A stretch of 64,000 nt of DNA from Dokdonella sp. GTDB taxonomy: Bacteria; Pseudomonadota; Gammaproteobacteria; Xanthomonadales; Rhodanobacteraceae. Positions 1 through 10,154 of this stretch are shown in pieces. Each line of letters begins with the position of its first letter. Within the stretch, counting starts at the first letter, position 1. Below the pieces are notes generated by a model, which made no database searches, had not been told where the DNA came from, and saw nothing but the letters and a program-made list of their open reading frames with translations. The DNA lies in assembly GCF_019634845.1 (NCBI RefSeq), contig NZ_JAHCAQ010000012.1, forward strand, positions 55,830 through 119,829, in the 5' to 3' direction. Made by a program: the position numbers and the translations under genes.

Positions 1-1560
<1,560 letters not shown>

Positions 1561-1659
1561 TGCGCGGCGGCGCAATGTGCCCGGGGGGCGGCGCGCCGAC
1601 GCCAGCATGGGCGCGCACCGCGCGTGCCGGCCTGCCGCTGCGTTGATGCGTGCCACGCC

Positions 1660-1690
1660 GTCACGCGCCGAACGGGTTCCGAGGCGTGAC
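1660..1690. terminator. Hairpin between convergent genes
   Basis: GTCACGC (1660-1666) pairs perfectly with GCGTGAC (1684-1690), and the interior holds a second small dyad (GAAC-GG-GTTC). It lies between the E1 gene (plus) and the propeller gene (minus) that converge here, so it may terminate both. There is no T run, so the termination role is inferred. Confidence 0.45.
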
Positions 1691-1731
1691 AGCGGCCTGG
1701 TGCGAGGACGCGCCACCTGCCGACGGCAACG

Positions 1732-2649
1732 TCAGTCGAAGCCGTTCTTGAAGATGACGTCATTGCCTGCGCCGCCGCCCCAGTACGGCGTGGTGCCGGC
1801 GACGATCGCGACCGAGGAAGAACCGGGCGCAAGGCTGAGGACGCGGATCGTGCCGTTGCGCACGAACGCGATGCGCTGACCGTCGGGCGAGAACGTCGGC
1901 CACGAATCGAGCGTGTTTACGGAGAGGTCGCGCACCAGGGTGTGCGTGGTCGCCGAATACAGGCCGATGTTGCCTTCCACCGGAATGCCGAATGCGCTCG
2001 GCCCCGGCCCACGCACGGCGACGACCCATTGGCCGTCGATCGAGCCGCTCGGATAGCCGATCTGCAGCGACGGATCGGTAGCGACCTGCACGTCGCAGGA
2101 GCTGCCGTTGCCGGGCGGCGGATATTCGATGCAGATTGTTGCGGGCGTGCCACGGCGCGCGACGATGACGTTCTCGCCAAGCCAGCCCTGTCCGGTCTGG
2201 TAGGTCGAGGATGCGATCGAAACAAAGTGACCGTTCTGGTCCGGAAAATAGTACGTGTACCAGCCAAAGCCTGCGAAGTACCAAGTCCACGACGCCTTCG
2301 TGCCGGACGGCGAAATGCGTGGCAGATCGTAGACTTCGCCGTAGGTCAGCACCTGCGCGGCGCCGCCGGCGAGCGGAACGAGGTAGATCCCGCCGGGATT
2401 CTGGCCCGGAGTCATGTACGCGGCCATGGTGCCGTCGGCGGTGATGCCGGCAGCGGTCGCGTTCTGCTTGATCGTGCGCTGCGTCATCGCCGGATGGTCG
2501 GGATCGACGGCGCAGACGGACGTGCCGCACTGGTAGACGATCGTCGATGCAGCTGGCGCAGCACTGGATGCGCAGGCCGCGAGTGCGCCGAAAAACAGTA
2601 CTGCCGGGTGGGCGGGGCGATATGGAAGCAGGGTGCTGGGGTGTCGCAT
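1732..2649 (-). CDS. Secreted TolB-like beta-propeller protein with GFD tail
   Basis: 305-residue secreted protein of unknown function. I place the start at the ATG at 2649 because GAGGAG lies 11 bases upstream and the protein then opens with a hydrophobic signal (LLPYRPAHPAVLFFGALAACASSAAPA). That stretch contains Ala-Ala-Cys and could be a lipobox. The frame stays open upstream to 3009 but that extension is not protein-like. The body has repeated PD40/TolB-type strands (DLPRISPSGTKASW, SWPTFSPDGQRIAFVRNG), the signature of a WD40-like propeller that binds partners or ligands. Cysteines are paired (YQCGTSVCAV, ICIEY...SSCDV). It ends in VIFKNGFD, the tail shared with four other exported proteins here. 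It sits, antisense, between the true and the decayed 3' ends of the E1 gene, which suggests it arrived with that duplication. Confidence 0.75.
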   Translation of the reverse strand: MRHPSTLLPYRPAHPAVLFFGALAACASSAAPAASTIVYQCGTSVCAVDPDHPAMTQRTIKQNATAAGITADGTMAAYMTPGQNPGGIYLVPLAGGAAQVLTYGEVYDLPRISPSGTKASWTWYFAGFGWYTYYFPDQNGHFVSIASSTYQTGQGWLGENVIVARRGTPATICIEYPPPGNGSSCDVQVATDPSLQIGYPSGSIDGQWVVAVRGPGPSAFGIPVEGNIGLYSATTHTLVRDLSVNTLDSWPTFSPDGQRIAFVRNGTIRVLSLAPGSSSVAIVAGTTPYWGGGAGNDVIFKNGFD

Positions 2650-3030
2650 CAAAGTCAGCGCTCCTCGAATAATGAGCACCCCTGCGCGTTCAACGGTATC
2701 AGGGATGGGGCGGGCAGGCCAACCCCGGTCCGTGCGCTCGCATGCAACGTCGGAGGCGGCGCAGGTCAGTGCGGCGCTTTCCCGGTTGCGGTGGTTCGCC
2801 GGGCGTGCGCGCACGATCGCAAGCGCATGCGCAGAAGCGGCAGCAGCCGTTGCGGCATCGATGAGGTTGCAGTGGGCGGGCAGACCGTCGCGCAGTGCCA
2901 TGGTGACGGTGGCACCGCTGTACACGTTGCTCAGGTGGGTCAGCGCCGGAGTGGTCGTGGTGAACATCCGGCTGCGGTCGTTGCGCGTTGGCCGCGGGTG
3001 ACACCGCACGACGCCATCGGTTTGCGTGAA
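2650..3030. other. Intergenic stretch, no recognised gene
   Basis: About 380 bases upstream of the propeller gene. A minus-strand frame is open to 3009 in phase with the propeller gene, but its translation has no recognisable domain and the Shine-Dalgarno sequence sits at the downstream ATG. I see no promoter I would defend. Confidence 0.4.
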
Positions 3031-3245
3031 CGCGACCTCCGTGTGGCGAGGGTCGCCATGCCGCCGGCGTCGGCGGGGGCGTCATCAGCACCATCGCCGG
3101 GGGCCGACATGGCGCCGTCACGCTGCGTCGCGCGGTCGGGGTCGATACCTGGCGCCGCTGGCCGGGGCCTGCCTCGTGCTGCCGGGTGCGGCCGGCAGCG
3201 TCTCAGCGGGACCGCTCCCGCGCTGCTGCGCGGCGGCGCGACGCG
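3031..3245 (+). pseudogene. Decayed duplicate of the E1 dehydrogenase 3' end
   Basis: The stretch from about 3045 to 3240 matches 1375-1577 of the intact E1 gene in the same orientation at roughly 80% identity by eye. Both contain CATGCCGCCGGCGTCGGCG, then the GACATGGCGCC, CGCTGCGTCGCG, GCCGCTGGCCGGGGCC and GTGCTGCCGGGTG blocks, and even the post-stop CGCGGCGGCGC. The copy has a 1-bp deletion near 3151 and a 3-bp deletion near 3170, so the reading frame is broken. No upstream part of the gene is present. It is a relic of duplication or of an insertion that split a tandem duplication. Confidence 0.8.
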
Positions 3246-3246
3246 C

Positions 3247-3252
3247 TAGAAT
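3247..3252 (+). promoter_or_regulatory. -10 element of a probable leaderless promoter
   Basis: TAGAAT ends 6 bases before the ATG of the cyclase-FHA gene, so a normal start point would fall on the A of the ATG. There is no Shine-Dalgarno sequence and no convincing -35. Confidence 0.5.
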
Positions 3253-3258
3253 CGCCCG

Positions 3259-4164
3259 ATGACCGAACGCCGCGCCCTGACGATCCTGTTCGCCGATGTC
3301 TCCGGCAGCACGCGCCTGTTCGAGACCCGCGGCGATGTCGTCGCCCGCCAGATCGTCGCCGCCGTGCTCGAGGCGCTGGCCGAGGTCACGCGGCGCCACG
3401 GCGGGTGCGTGATCAAGACCATCGGCGACGAGATCATGTGCACGTTTCCGGGCGCGCTCAACGGCCTGCTGGCCGCCACCGACATGCATCGGCGCATCAA
3501 GGCCGACGAGGCATTCCAGCACGACAACGTGGCAATCCGCGTCGGCCTGCATCACGGCGAGGCGCTCGTCGAGGCGGGCGACGTGTTCGGCGACGCCGTC
3601 AACGTCGCCGCGCGCATGGCCGACAAGACGCTGGCCCGCCGCGACCAGATCGTCACTACGGCGAGCACGGTCGAGGGCGTGACCAGCGTCACCGGCATGC
3701 GCATCCGCTCGCTCGGCAATGCCTGGGTACAGGGCAAACAGGCGCCGCTGGAGATCGTCGACGTGCTGTGGCAGGAGGACCTCGCGCCGGTCACGACCGT
3801 GCAGCGCGTCATGCAGTCCGAACAGGCCGCCACGGCGCGGGCGCGCCTGCTGCTGCGCTATCGCGGGCTGGTGTTCGAGCTCGGCGAGGACGCGACCTTC
3901 TCGATGGGCCGCGATCCGGCCAGCAGCCTCGTCGTCGAGACCGAATGGGTGTCGCGCAACCACGCGCTCATCGAGTGGAAGCGCGGCCACTTCATGTTTG
4001 CCGACCGCTCCACCAATGGCAGTTGGATCCGCATGGGCGCCGACCACGAAGTGCTCGTGCACCGCGACGAGGTGCACCTGCGGCGCGGCGGTTCGATCTG
4101 CCTGGGCCAGGCACACGGCGTCAACGAGGCCGACCTCGTGCACTTCGAGTGCAGCGACGGCTGA
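3259..4164 (+). CDS. Class III adenylate/guanylate cyclase with C-terminal FHA domain
   Basis: 301 residues. Residues 1-175 form a class III nucleotide cyclase domain: LTILFADVSGSTRLFE carries the first metal Asp, KTIGDEIMCTF the second, and FGDAVNVAARMA the conserved Asn-Arg region. Residues about 200-300 are an FHA phosphothreonine-binding domain (SMGRDPASSLVV, SRNHALIEW, DRSTNGSW). The family makes cAMP or cGMP; the FHA domain should couple output or localisation to a Ser/Thr-phosphorylated partner. No kinase gene is nearby. There is no signal or membrane segment, so it is cytoplasmic. The -10-like TAGAAT ends 6 bases before the ATG, so the transcript is probably leaderless. A genuine cAMP source would fit the CRP/Clp-type site at 61000-61015. 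Confidence 0.9.
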   Translation: MTERRALTILFADVSGSTRLFETRGDVVARQIVAAVLEALAEVTRRHGGCVIKTIGDEIMCTFPGALNGLLAATDMHRRIKADEAFQHDNVAIRVGLHHGEALVEAGDVFGDAVNVAARMADKTLARRDQIVTTASTVEGVTSVTGMRIRSLGNAWVQGKQAPLEIVDVLWQEDLAPVTTVQRVMQSEQAATARARLLLRYRGLVFELGEDATFSMGRDPASSLVVETEWVSRNHALIEWKRGHFMFADRSTNGSWIRMGADHEVLVHRDEVHLRRGGSICLGQAHGVNEADLVHFECSDG

Positions 4165-4201
4165 GGCCCGGCGAGCGCGAGCGGTGCTCGGCCGCCACGC
4201 C

Positions 4202-5599
4202 TCAGGCGCCGTCGAAACCGTTCTTGAAGATCTGGTCGAAATTGGCCGGCGGCAGGTCGCTGCCCTGGAAGATGCCGAGCGGCGAATAGCCCGAGTATCC
4301 GGGGAACACGTAGTAGATGTTGGGATTGGCCATGCGCCGCACCAGCGCCTCGCTGATGACGCGGCGATAGTCGGTGGTGGCGGCCACGTCGGTGCCCTCG
4401 TAGAGCTGCTCACCGGCCAGGCCCGGGAAGGTGCCGTAGGTGTGGCCGCCGTTGACGCGGCCACCGAGCGCGAGCATGACATTGCCGTAGCCGTGGTCGG
4501 TGCCGCCGTCGGCGTTCTCGAGCACGCGCCGGCCGAACTCGCTCAGCACGATCACGCTGACCTGGTTCATGTAGTTGGTGGGGCCTGCGGCCAGGTCGGT
4601 GTAGAACGCGTTGAGGCCCTTGGACAGGCTCTCCACCTGGTTGCCGAACCAGTCATAGCTCTGCGTCGGGTTGCCCTGGCCGACGTGGGTGTCCCAGTTG
4701 CCGAGGTCGATCGTCACCGCGCGCAGGCCCAGACCCCGCTTGATGAGGTTGGCGACATCGCGCAGTTGCTGGCCGAAGCCATTGTTGTAGGGCAGCGTGT
4801 AGTTGGCACCACCGGCCGGCGCGTAGCCGGCGAAGTCCACGTCACGCAGCAGCGCCAGCGAGGCCAGCGTCTCGGCACCGGCGCGCTCGAGCGCCGTGGT
4901 GCCGTTCCACAGGTTGTTGAGGCGCGCGATCGCGCCGGCACCGGCCACGCCCGGCGGGTCGGCGGCATCGCCGTCCCACGACCAGTGGAAGCTGTTGAGG
5001 CGGAAACTGTCGCCGCCGATCATCGTGATCGCATCGCTGCTGCCGAGCAGGCTCGCCGCAGTGATGTCACCCATCGACACCGCCGGCAACGGCACCGTGG
5101 CGGGCAGGCCGCCGCTGACGAGGTGGCGCGTGAACCAGCCGATGCTGTTGCCGGTGCCGCCGCCGATGCCGAACTCGAGATTGGCCTGCGCGTCGAAATG
5201 GCTGCGGATCACGGGCACCGGCTGCATCTGTCCGGCGGCGACCACCATGGCCAGATGCTGGCTGTTGTAGAGATCGCGCAGTTCGGCCGCACGTGGATGC
5301 AGCAGCCAGTCGGGCGTGCCGTTCAGCGCCAGGCCCGCGCCGGTGCCGGTGGTCGGGATGCGCGTGCTGCTGCGGTAGGACTGGTAGTGGCCACGGTTGG
5401 CATTGCTGGCGCTCGGCGGCAGCAGACTCAGACCGTCCATGGCACCGCGCAGGAACACGATCACCAGGGTGTCATTGCTGGCCGCGGCGGGCAGGAAGTC
5501 GCCGCTGGCGAACCAGGCCTTGGCGTGGCTGCCGCTGCCGGCGGCGAGCGTGAGCGCACTGACGCCCTTGAGGAAGTCGCGACGATTGAATGGGGTCAT
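4202..5599 (-). CDS. DUF1501 family protein, Tat-exported, with GFD tail
   Basis: 465 residues. The N-terminus NRRDFLKGVSALTLAAGSGSHAKA is a clear twin-arginine signal (RRDFLK), so the protein is exported folded. DUF1501 proteins belong to the alkaline-phosphatase-like superfamily; LRGAMDGLSLLPP, TIDLGNWDTH, VIVLSEFGRRVLENADGGTDHGYGN carry the family's likely metal-binding Asp/His residues. Biochemical function is not established. The gene follows the DUF1800 gene by 11 bases, the standard arrangement in many bacteria, so the two products probably act together in the periplasm or outside. It ends in FDQIFKNGFDGA. The start at 5599 is fixed by the Tat motif; the frame is open further upstream, but that part overlaps the DUF1800 gene. 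Confidence 0.9.
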   Translation of the reverse strand: MTPFNRRDFLKGVSALTLAAGSGSHAKAWFASGDFLPAAASNDTLVIVFLRGAMDGLSLLPPSASNANRGHYQSYRSSTRIPTTGTGAGLALNGTPDWLLHPRAAELRDLYNSQHLAMVVAAGQMQPVPVIRSHFDAQANLEFGIGGGTGNSIGWFTRHLVSGGLPATVPLPAVSMGDITAASLLGSSDAITMIGGDSFRLNSFHWSWDGDAADPPGVAGAGAIARLNNLWNGTTALERAGAETLASLALLRDVDFAGYAPAGGANYTLPYNNGFGQQLRDVANLIKRGLGLRAVTIDLGNWDTHVGQGNPTQSYDWFGNQVESLSKGLNAFYTDLAAGPTNYMNQVSVIVLSEFGRRVLENADGGTDHGYGNVMLALGGRVNGGHTYGTFPGLAGEQLYEGTDVAATTDYRRVISEALVRRMANPNIYYVFPGYSGYSPLGIFQGSDLPPANFDQIFKNGFDGA

Positions 5600-5610
5600 G
5601 GCGTCGATCC

Positions 5611-7404
5611 TCAGCGGCGCAGGAATTCTGGCGAGCACAGCAGCAGTGCCACCGTGGTGCGCAGGCGCGCAATCGTGTAGTGCTTGGACAGGTCGTTGGC
5701 GTTCCATCCGCCCGTGTGCGCCCCGTTGGGATCGTATTCGAGATCGAGGTCGGCGGTGGCGGCGGCATTCTGGCGCAGGAAATTGACCAGCGTGGTGCGC
5801 ATCGGCTCGGGCCGGTAGCCGAGCAGGCGATCGCACCAGTAGCCGACGATATTGTCGGCGGTACGTTGCGCCTGGGTGGGCAGCGCAGCCAGCGTATGGC
5901 CCTGGATGTCGGCCAGAAATGGCGTGGCATTGTCGCCGTTGGTCGCGTGGAGCTCCGGAATCCGCGCGAGCATCCTGAAGGTCATGCCCAGTGCACTGCT
6001 GCTGGCCCAGGCCGTCTGCACGTCGGGGTAACCATTGGGGGTGGGCCAGTAGAACCAGCGGTGGCCGGTCTGCTGCACGCGGTAGACGAATTCCTGGGTG
6101 GTGGTCCAGGAGGTCGCCGGGATCGGCGTGAAGTCGGCGAGCAGGCCACGCAGTGCGCTCACCGCACTCATCGCCGGGCGCTTCATCTTGGTGCCCCAGC
6201 TCGTCTTGAACTCGCTCGATTGCAGGATCAGCGCGACGACCTGCTTGATCTGATCGGGGGCGTTGCGTGCGCTCTGGAACAGGTTCGCAGCGGCGTCGAC
6301 GAGTGCGCTCGACGGATTGTCGCCGACGAAGCGCCGGCACAACTTGCCGGCGACGAAGCGCGCGGTGCCCGGATGACCGCACAGGATGTCGAACAGCTTG
6401 CGGCCGTCGTTGCCGTTGTCGCCGGCGTTGTAGGCGAAATAGCGGTTGAGGATGTACTTGTTCGACGGGTCGTGCCAGGGCAGGCGGTAGGTGTAGGTGC
6501 CGTCGTCCTCGGTCGGGTATTGCCAGTGGCCGTTTCTGATCGTCCAGCCGGTCAGCGCCCGGGCAGCCTCGTAGACATCGTTGTCGACGTACTTCAGGCG
6601 TACCGGATTGCCATCGCCGCCGACACCGATCGGCAGCGATGGATCGTCGGGGGCCAGAATGCCGCCGTAGTTCTCCACGCCGAGCGTGTGCAGCTCGAGC
6701 AGCTCGCGCGCGTAGTTCTCGTTGGGCCCGTCGCGATTGGATGCGTACTGGTCGAGGTAGTACATCATCATCGTCGACTTGGCCACTTCCTCGAGCATCG
6801 TGCGGAAGTTGCCCAGCGCATTGGGGCGGATCACGTCACGGTCGTACTGCACGAAGATCGGGCCGCCGTCGTAGTCCCAGCCGAAGGTGCTGAAATGGTC
6901 GTGCCAGAAACCGACCATGACCTCGAACAGCTGCCGCTTGCTGTAGGTCTGGCGGATGATCGTCGCCGCTTCGACCTCGGCCATCGGGCGCATGCGCTCG
7001 AAGTAGTTGCTGCCGCCGATCTGGTTGCGACGCGACCACAGCTGCGGCACGGTCATGTCCAGGGTCTGGTATCCGGCGCTGGCGATGCGATTGTCGCAAT
7101 CGCCATCGGCGATGCTGGCCGGATCGAGCTGCTGCGCGAGCCAGGCGGCCCAGCGGCTTTCGTCATCGGCGCCCAAGGCGATGAACTGGGCGTGCAGCGG
7201 GGTGCTGAAGCCGTGGCTGGCGCGCGTCAGCCAGCGCACCGCGGGCGGTGGCATGGTCAGCGCCTGCGGCGTGACCGGCAGGTCGAGTTCGCGCAGGCCG
7301 GTACGGCCAGGGCTGCGCATGGCTGGCGCAGCGGTGCCGCTGCTGGGCAGCAGCGCACCGAACAGGCGCCGGCGCGAGGCGATGAAGGCGGCATTGGCGG
7401 ACAT
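5611..7404 (-). CDS. DUF1800 domain protein
   Basis: 597 residues, partner of the DUF1501 gene. It contains the family hallmark GPNENYARELLELHTLGVENY (about residues 220-240), FWHDHFSTFGWDY, and GHPGTARFVAGKLCRRFVGDNPS. I chose the ATG at 7404, which has GGAG 8 bases upstream, over the GTG at 7434. An arginine-rich N-terminus (SRRRLFGALLPSSG) resembles a weak Tat signal. The family's function is unknown; DUF1800-DUF1501 pairs are widespread in environmental bacteria and are usually predicted to be exported. Unlike DUF1501, this one lacks the GFD tail (it ends in SPEFLRR). Confidence 0.88.
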   Translation of the reverse strand: MSANAAFIASRRRLFGALLPSSGTAAPAMRSPGRTGLRELDLPVTPQALTMPPPAVRWLTRASHGFSTPLHAQFIALGADDESRWAAWLAQQLDPASIADGDCDNRIASAGYQTLDMTVPQLWSRRNQIGGSNYFERMRPMAEVEAATIIRQTYSKRQLFEVMVGFWHDHFSTFGWDYDGGPIFVQYDRDVIRPNALGNFRTMLEEVAKSTMMMYYLDQYASNRDGPNENYARELLELHTLGVENYGGILAPDDPSLPIGVGGDGNPVRLKYVDNDVYEAARALTGWTIRNGHWQYPTEDDGTYTYRLPWHDPSNKYILNRYFAYNAGDNGNDGRKLFDILCGHPGTARFVAGKLCRRFVGDNPSSALVDAAANLFQSARNAPDQIKQVVALILQSSEFKTSWGTKMKRPAMSAVSALRGLLADFTPIPATSWTTTQEFVYRVQQTGHRWFYWPTPNGYPDVQTAWASSSALGMTFRMLARIPELHATNGDNATPFLADIQGHTLAALPTQAQRTADNIVGYWCDRLLGYRPEPMRTTLVNFLRQNAAATADLDLEYDPNGAHTGGWNANDLSKHYTIARLRTTVALLLCSPEFLRR

Positions 7405-7467
7405 GGGCGTGGCTCCGGTGGGACGGGGAAGCACGACGCCGGCCCTGGCATCATCGCGTGCCGGGCC

Positions 7468-7473
7468 ATTCTA
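7468..7473 (-). promoter_or_regulatory. -10-like element for the DUF1800-DUF1501 pair
   Basis: Read on the minus strand this is TAGAAT, 63 bases upstream of the chosen DUF1800 start. A -35 match is poor. Confidence 0.3.
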
Positions 7474-7581
7474 GACAGGTTCCGGGCCCGTGGGACGTGA
7501 CCGTTTCGCCGCTTTGCGGCCATCGGTGTGCGCGGGCGCGCTGCCGCGGCCGGGCCGCGCTGCGGCTGCGGCCAGGGCCGT

Positions 7582-8622
7582 TCAGACGATGCGCGGTTCG
7601 GGCTCGAGCTCGATGCCGAAGCGTGCGCGTACCGCCTCGCGCACGCGCTGCGCGAGCGCCCACAACTGGGCGCCGCTGGCGTTGCCGTGGTTGACGAGGA
7701 CGAGCGCGTGCTGCGCCGACATGCCCGCATCGCCTTCGCGCAGACCCTTGCAACCGGCCTGCTCGACGAGCCAGGCCGCCGACAGCTTGACGCGCGCATC
7801 GGGCTCGGGCCAGTACGGCAGCTGCGGATGCGCGGCGCGCAGCGCCTGTGCCAGCGGCGCCGCCACCAGAGGGTTCTTGAAGAAGCTGCCGGCGTTGCCG
7901 ATCCGGGCCGGATCGGGCAGCTTGCGCATGCGCAGGCGCATGACCGCCTCGGCCACCTGCGGCGCGCCGGCCTGCTGCACGCCCATGGCGGCCAATTCCT
8001 CGCCCAGGCCCGCATAGTCGAGGCGCAGCGCGCGCTCGCGCGACAGGCGGAACCGCACCGCGCTGATGATGTAGCGCTCGCGCTCGTGTTTGAACAGCGA
8101 ATCGCGATAGCCGAACGCGCAGGCCGCGGCGTCGAGTCGCGCCAGGCGTCCGCTGGCGCGGTCCCAGACTTCGACCGCCTCGATGAATTCGGCCACTTCG
8201 ACGCCGTAGGCGCCGATGTTCTGGATCGGCGCCGCGCCGACCGTGCCCGGGATCAGTGCGAGGTTTTCCAGTCCGCGCCAGCCCTTGGCCAGCGACCACA
8301 GCACGAAATCATGCCAGCGCTCGCCGGCAGCGACGCGCAGGCGCACCTGCGCGTCGTCCTCGTCGATCACCTCGATGCCGCGCGTGTCCAGGCACAGCAC
8401 CACGCCGGGCCAGTCGCGCGTGAACAGGATGTTGCTGCCGGCGCCGAGCACGAGTGGCGCCTGGGTCTTGAACCGCGCGAATCCGAGCAGTTCGGGCAGG
8501 GCGGCTTCCTGCCGCACCTCGACCAGCAGTGCGGCGCGGGCCTCGACCCAAAGGCTGTTGCGCGTGCGCAGCGAGGCGTTCTCGCTGATGGTGTAGGCGG
8601 CGCCGTGCGCGCGGCTGTTCAT
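7582..8622 (-). CDS. murB: UDP-N-acetylenolpyruvoylglucosamine reductase (MurB)
   Basis: 346 residues, the size of the E. coli-type (type I) enzyme. It reduces UDP-GlcNAc-enolpyruvate to UDP-MurNAc with NADPH and FAD, a cytoplasmic step of peptidoglycan synthesis. The FAD domain shows [10 protein letters not shown] and [27 protein letters not shown]; the substrate domain has [13 protein letters not shown] and the catalytic serine in [12 protein letters not shown]. The start at 8622 gives a four-base ATGA overlap with the upstream pyrD stop, so translation is probably coupled. Longer upstream starts would overlap pyrD far more and are unlikely. Confidence 0.96.
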   Translation of the reverse strand: MNSRAHGAAYTISENASLRTRNSLWVEARAALLVEVRQEAALPELLGFARFKTQAPLVLGAGSNILFTRDWPGVVLCLDTRGIEVIDEDDAQVRLRVAAGERWHDFVLWSLAKGWRGLENLALIPGTVGAAPIQNIGAYGVEVAEFIEAVEVWDRASGRLARLDAAACAFGYRDSLFKHERERYIISAVRFRLSRERALRLDYAGLGEELAAMGVQQAGAPQVAEAVMRLRMRKLPDPARIGNAGSFFKNPLVAAPLAQALRAAHPQLPYWPEPDARVKLSAAWLVEQAGCKGLREGDAGMSAQHALVLVNHGNASGAQLWALAQRVREAVRARFGIELEPEPRIV

Positions 8623-9653
8623 GGCGTGGCATCCGTGCGCCGCGCGCGCAGCGCGTCGATGCATTCGCCGATCAGGCGCGGCCCGCGATAGACGAGACCG
8701 CTGTAGAGTTGCACGAGGCTCGCCCCGGCATCGAACTTCGCGCACGCATCATCGCCGCGCATGATGCCGCCGACGCCGACCAGCGGCACGCGCGCGCCAA
8801 GGCGCTGCGCCATGCCGCGCAGCACCGCTGTCGAGCGCTGCAGCAGCGGGCGTCCCGACAGGCCGCCGCTCTCGGCGGCGAAGCGGTGGCCTGCGACGGC
8901 ATCGCGCGCCAGTGTGGTGTTGGTGCAGATGAGGCCGTCGATGCCGGTGGCGGTGACGACGGTGGCGATCGCGTCGAGCTCGGGCTCGGTGAGGTCGGGG
9001 GCGATCTTGAGCAGCAGCGGGCGCCGCGCGCCATGCCGCGCGGCGAGGCGTTCCTGCGCCTCGCGCAGGGTGCCGATCAGGCGCCGCAGCGCATCTTCCT
9101 GCTGCAGGTCGCGCAGGCCCTGGGTGTTGGGCGAGGAAATGTTGATCGTGACGTAGCTCGCGCGTGCGTACACGCGCTCGAGGCAATGCAGGTAGTCGTC
9201 GACCGCATGCTCGTTGGGCGTGTCCTTGTTCTTGCCGATGTTGATGCCGAGCGGGCCATCGAAGCGCGCACGTTCGACATTGCGCACGAGCACGTCGACG
9301 CCGGCATTGTTGAAGCCGAAGCGATTGATGATCGCCTCGTGTTCGGGCAGGCGGAACAGGCGCGGGCGTGGGTTGCCCGGTTGCGCGCGCGGCGTCACCG
9401 TGCCGACTTCGATGAAGCCGAAGCCGAGCGCCGCCAACGCATCGACGTGGGCGCCGTTCTTGTCGAGGCCGGCGCCGAGTCCGACCGGATTGGGCAACTG
9501 CAGCCCGAAGCATTGCAGCGGCAACGCTGCGCGCCGGCCACCGAGCAGCGCGCCGGCGCCGCTGCGCGCGGCAAGCTCGAGTGCGCGCAGCGAGAGGTCG
9601 TGCGCGCGCTCGGCGTCGAGGCGAAACAGCAGCGGGCGGGCCAGGGCGTACAT
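8619..9653 (-). CDS. pyrD: Class 2 dihydroorotate dehydrogenase (quinone)
   Basis: 344 residues. It oxidises dihydroorotate to orotate in pyrimidine synthesis, passing electrons through FMN to membrane quinone. The N-terminal amphipathic helix ([25 protein letters not shown]) is the membrane and quinone-tunnel segment that defines class 2. The catalytic serine is in [19 protein letters not shown]-binding signatures are [23 protein letters not shown] and [33 protein letters not shown]. First gene of a two-gene unit with murB. Confidence 0.97.
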   Translation of the reverse strand: MYALARPLLFRLDAERAHDLSLRALELAARSGAGALLGGRRAALPLQCFGLQLPNPVGLGAGLDKNGAHVDALAALGFGFIEVGTVTPRAQPGNPRPRLFRLPEHEAIINRFGFNNAGVDVLVRNVERARFDGPLGINIGKNKDTPNEHAVDDYLHCLERVYARASYVTINISSPNTQGLRDLQQEDALRRLIGTLREAQERLAARHGARRPLLLKIAPDLTEPELDAIATVVTATGIDGLICTNTTLARDAVAGHRFAAESGGLSGRPLLQRSTAVLRGMAQRLGARVPLVGVGGIMRGDDACAKFDAGASLVQLYSGLVYRGPRLIGECIDALRARRTDATP

Positions 9654-9736
9654 CGCGCAGCGGCCGTCAGGCGCTCGGCATCGCGTGCCGGGCGCGCGGT
9701 GCGGTGATCGCGGCCGGCCTCATCGGCGCAGCGCGC

Positions 9737-10039
9737 TCAGTGCATCGAGGCGAGGAAGGCAAGCCCGCCCAGGAACAGGAACACGAACATGATCGCGAGG
9801 GCGATCAGCACCATCTGCGCCCAGCCGAGGATGAGGCCAGCCAGCGCCATGCCGCTGCCCTCCATCGTGCCCGGTGCCGCGCGACGGATCTCGCTGCGCC
9901 CCATGTGGCCGCAGATGATCGCGACCAGTGCGCCGATGAACGGCAGCACGAACCAGCAGACGATGCCGAACACGAGACTGATGACCGCCAGGGTGCTGGT
10001 CTGTGGCGTGGTGGGCGGAGCAGGGGCGGGGCTGTTCAT
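9737..10039 (-). CDS. Small DUF4190-type membrane protein
   Basis: 100 residues with two strongly hydrophobic segments (LAVISLVFGIVCWFVLPFIGALVAIICG and GMALAGLILGWAQMVLIALAIMFVFLFLGGLAFL) separated by a short polar loop (HMGRSEIRR). This pattern, including the GHMGRSEIRR loop, is typical of DUF4190 proteins, inner-membrane proteins of unknown role. The Pro-rich N-terminus (SPAPAPPTTPQTST) precedes the first helix. No strong Shine-Dalgarno is visible before the ATG at 10039. Confidence 0.75.
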   Translation of the reverse strand: MNSPAPAPPTTPQTSTLAVISLVFGIVCWFVLPFIGALVAIICGHMGRSEIRRAAPGTMEGSGMALAGLILGWAQMVLIALAIMFVFLFLGGLAFLASMH

Positions 10040-10154
10040 GCTTGCGGGTTCCCGTCGCATCGGAGTGGCAGCGGCCAGCGTATTCGAGCCGCTGCATCGG
10101 TTCAATCGCCGCTGCGCGCCCCGCGTGGCGCGGCGCGCGCGGACCTCGGCACGC

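Noticed and set aside
2650-3009. N-terminal extension of the TolB-like gene
   Set aside because: In-frame and open, but the Shine-Dalgarno and signal peptide belong to the ATG at 2649.
3719-5680. Plus-strand open frame of 653 codons
   Set aside because: Runs across the cyclase end and antisense to DUF1501; both of those genes have clear family motifs.
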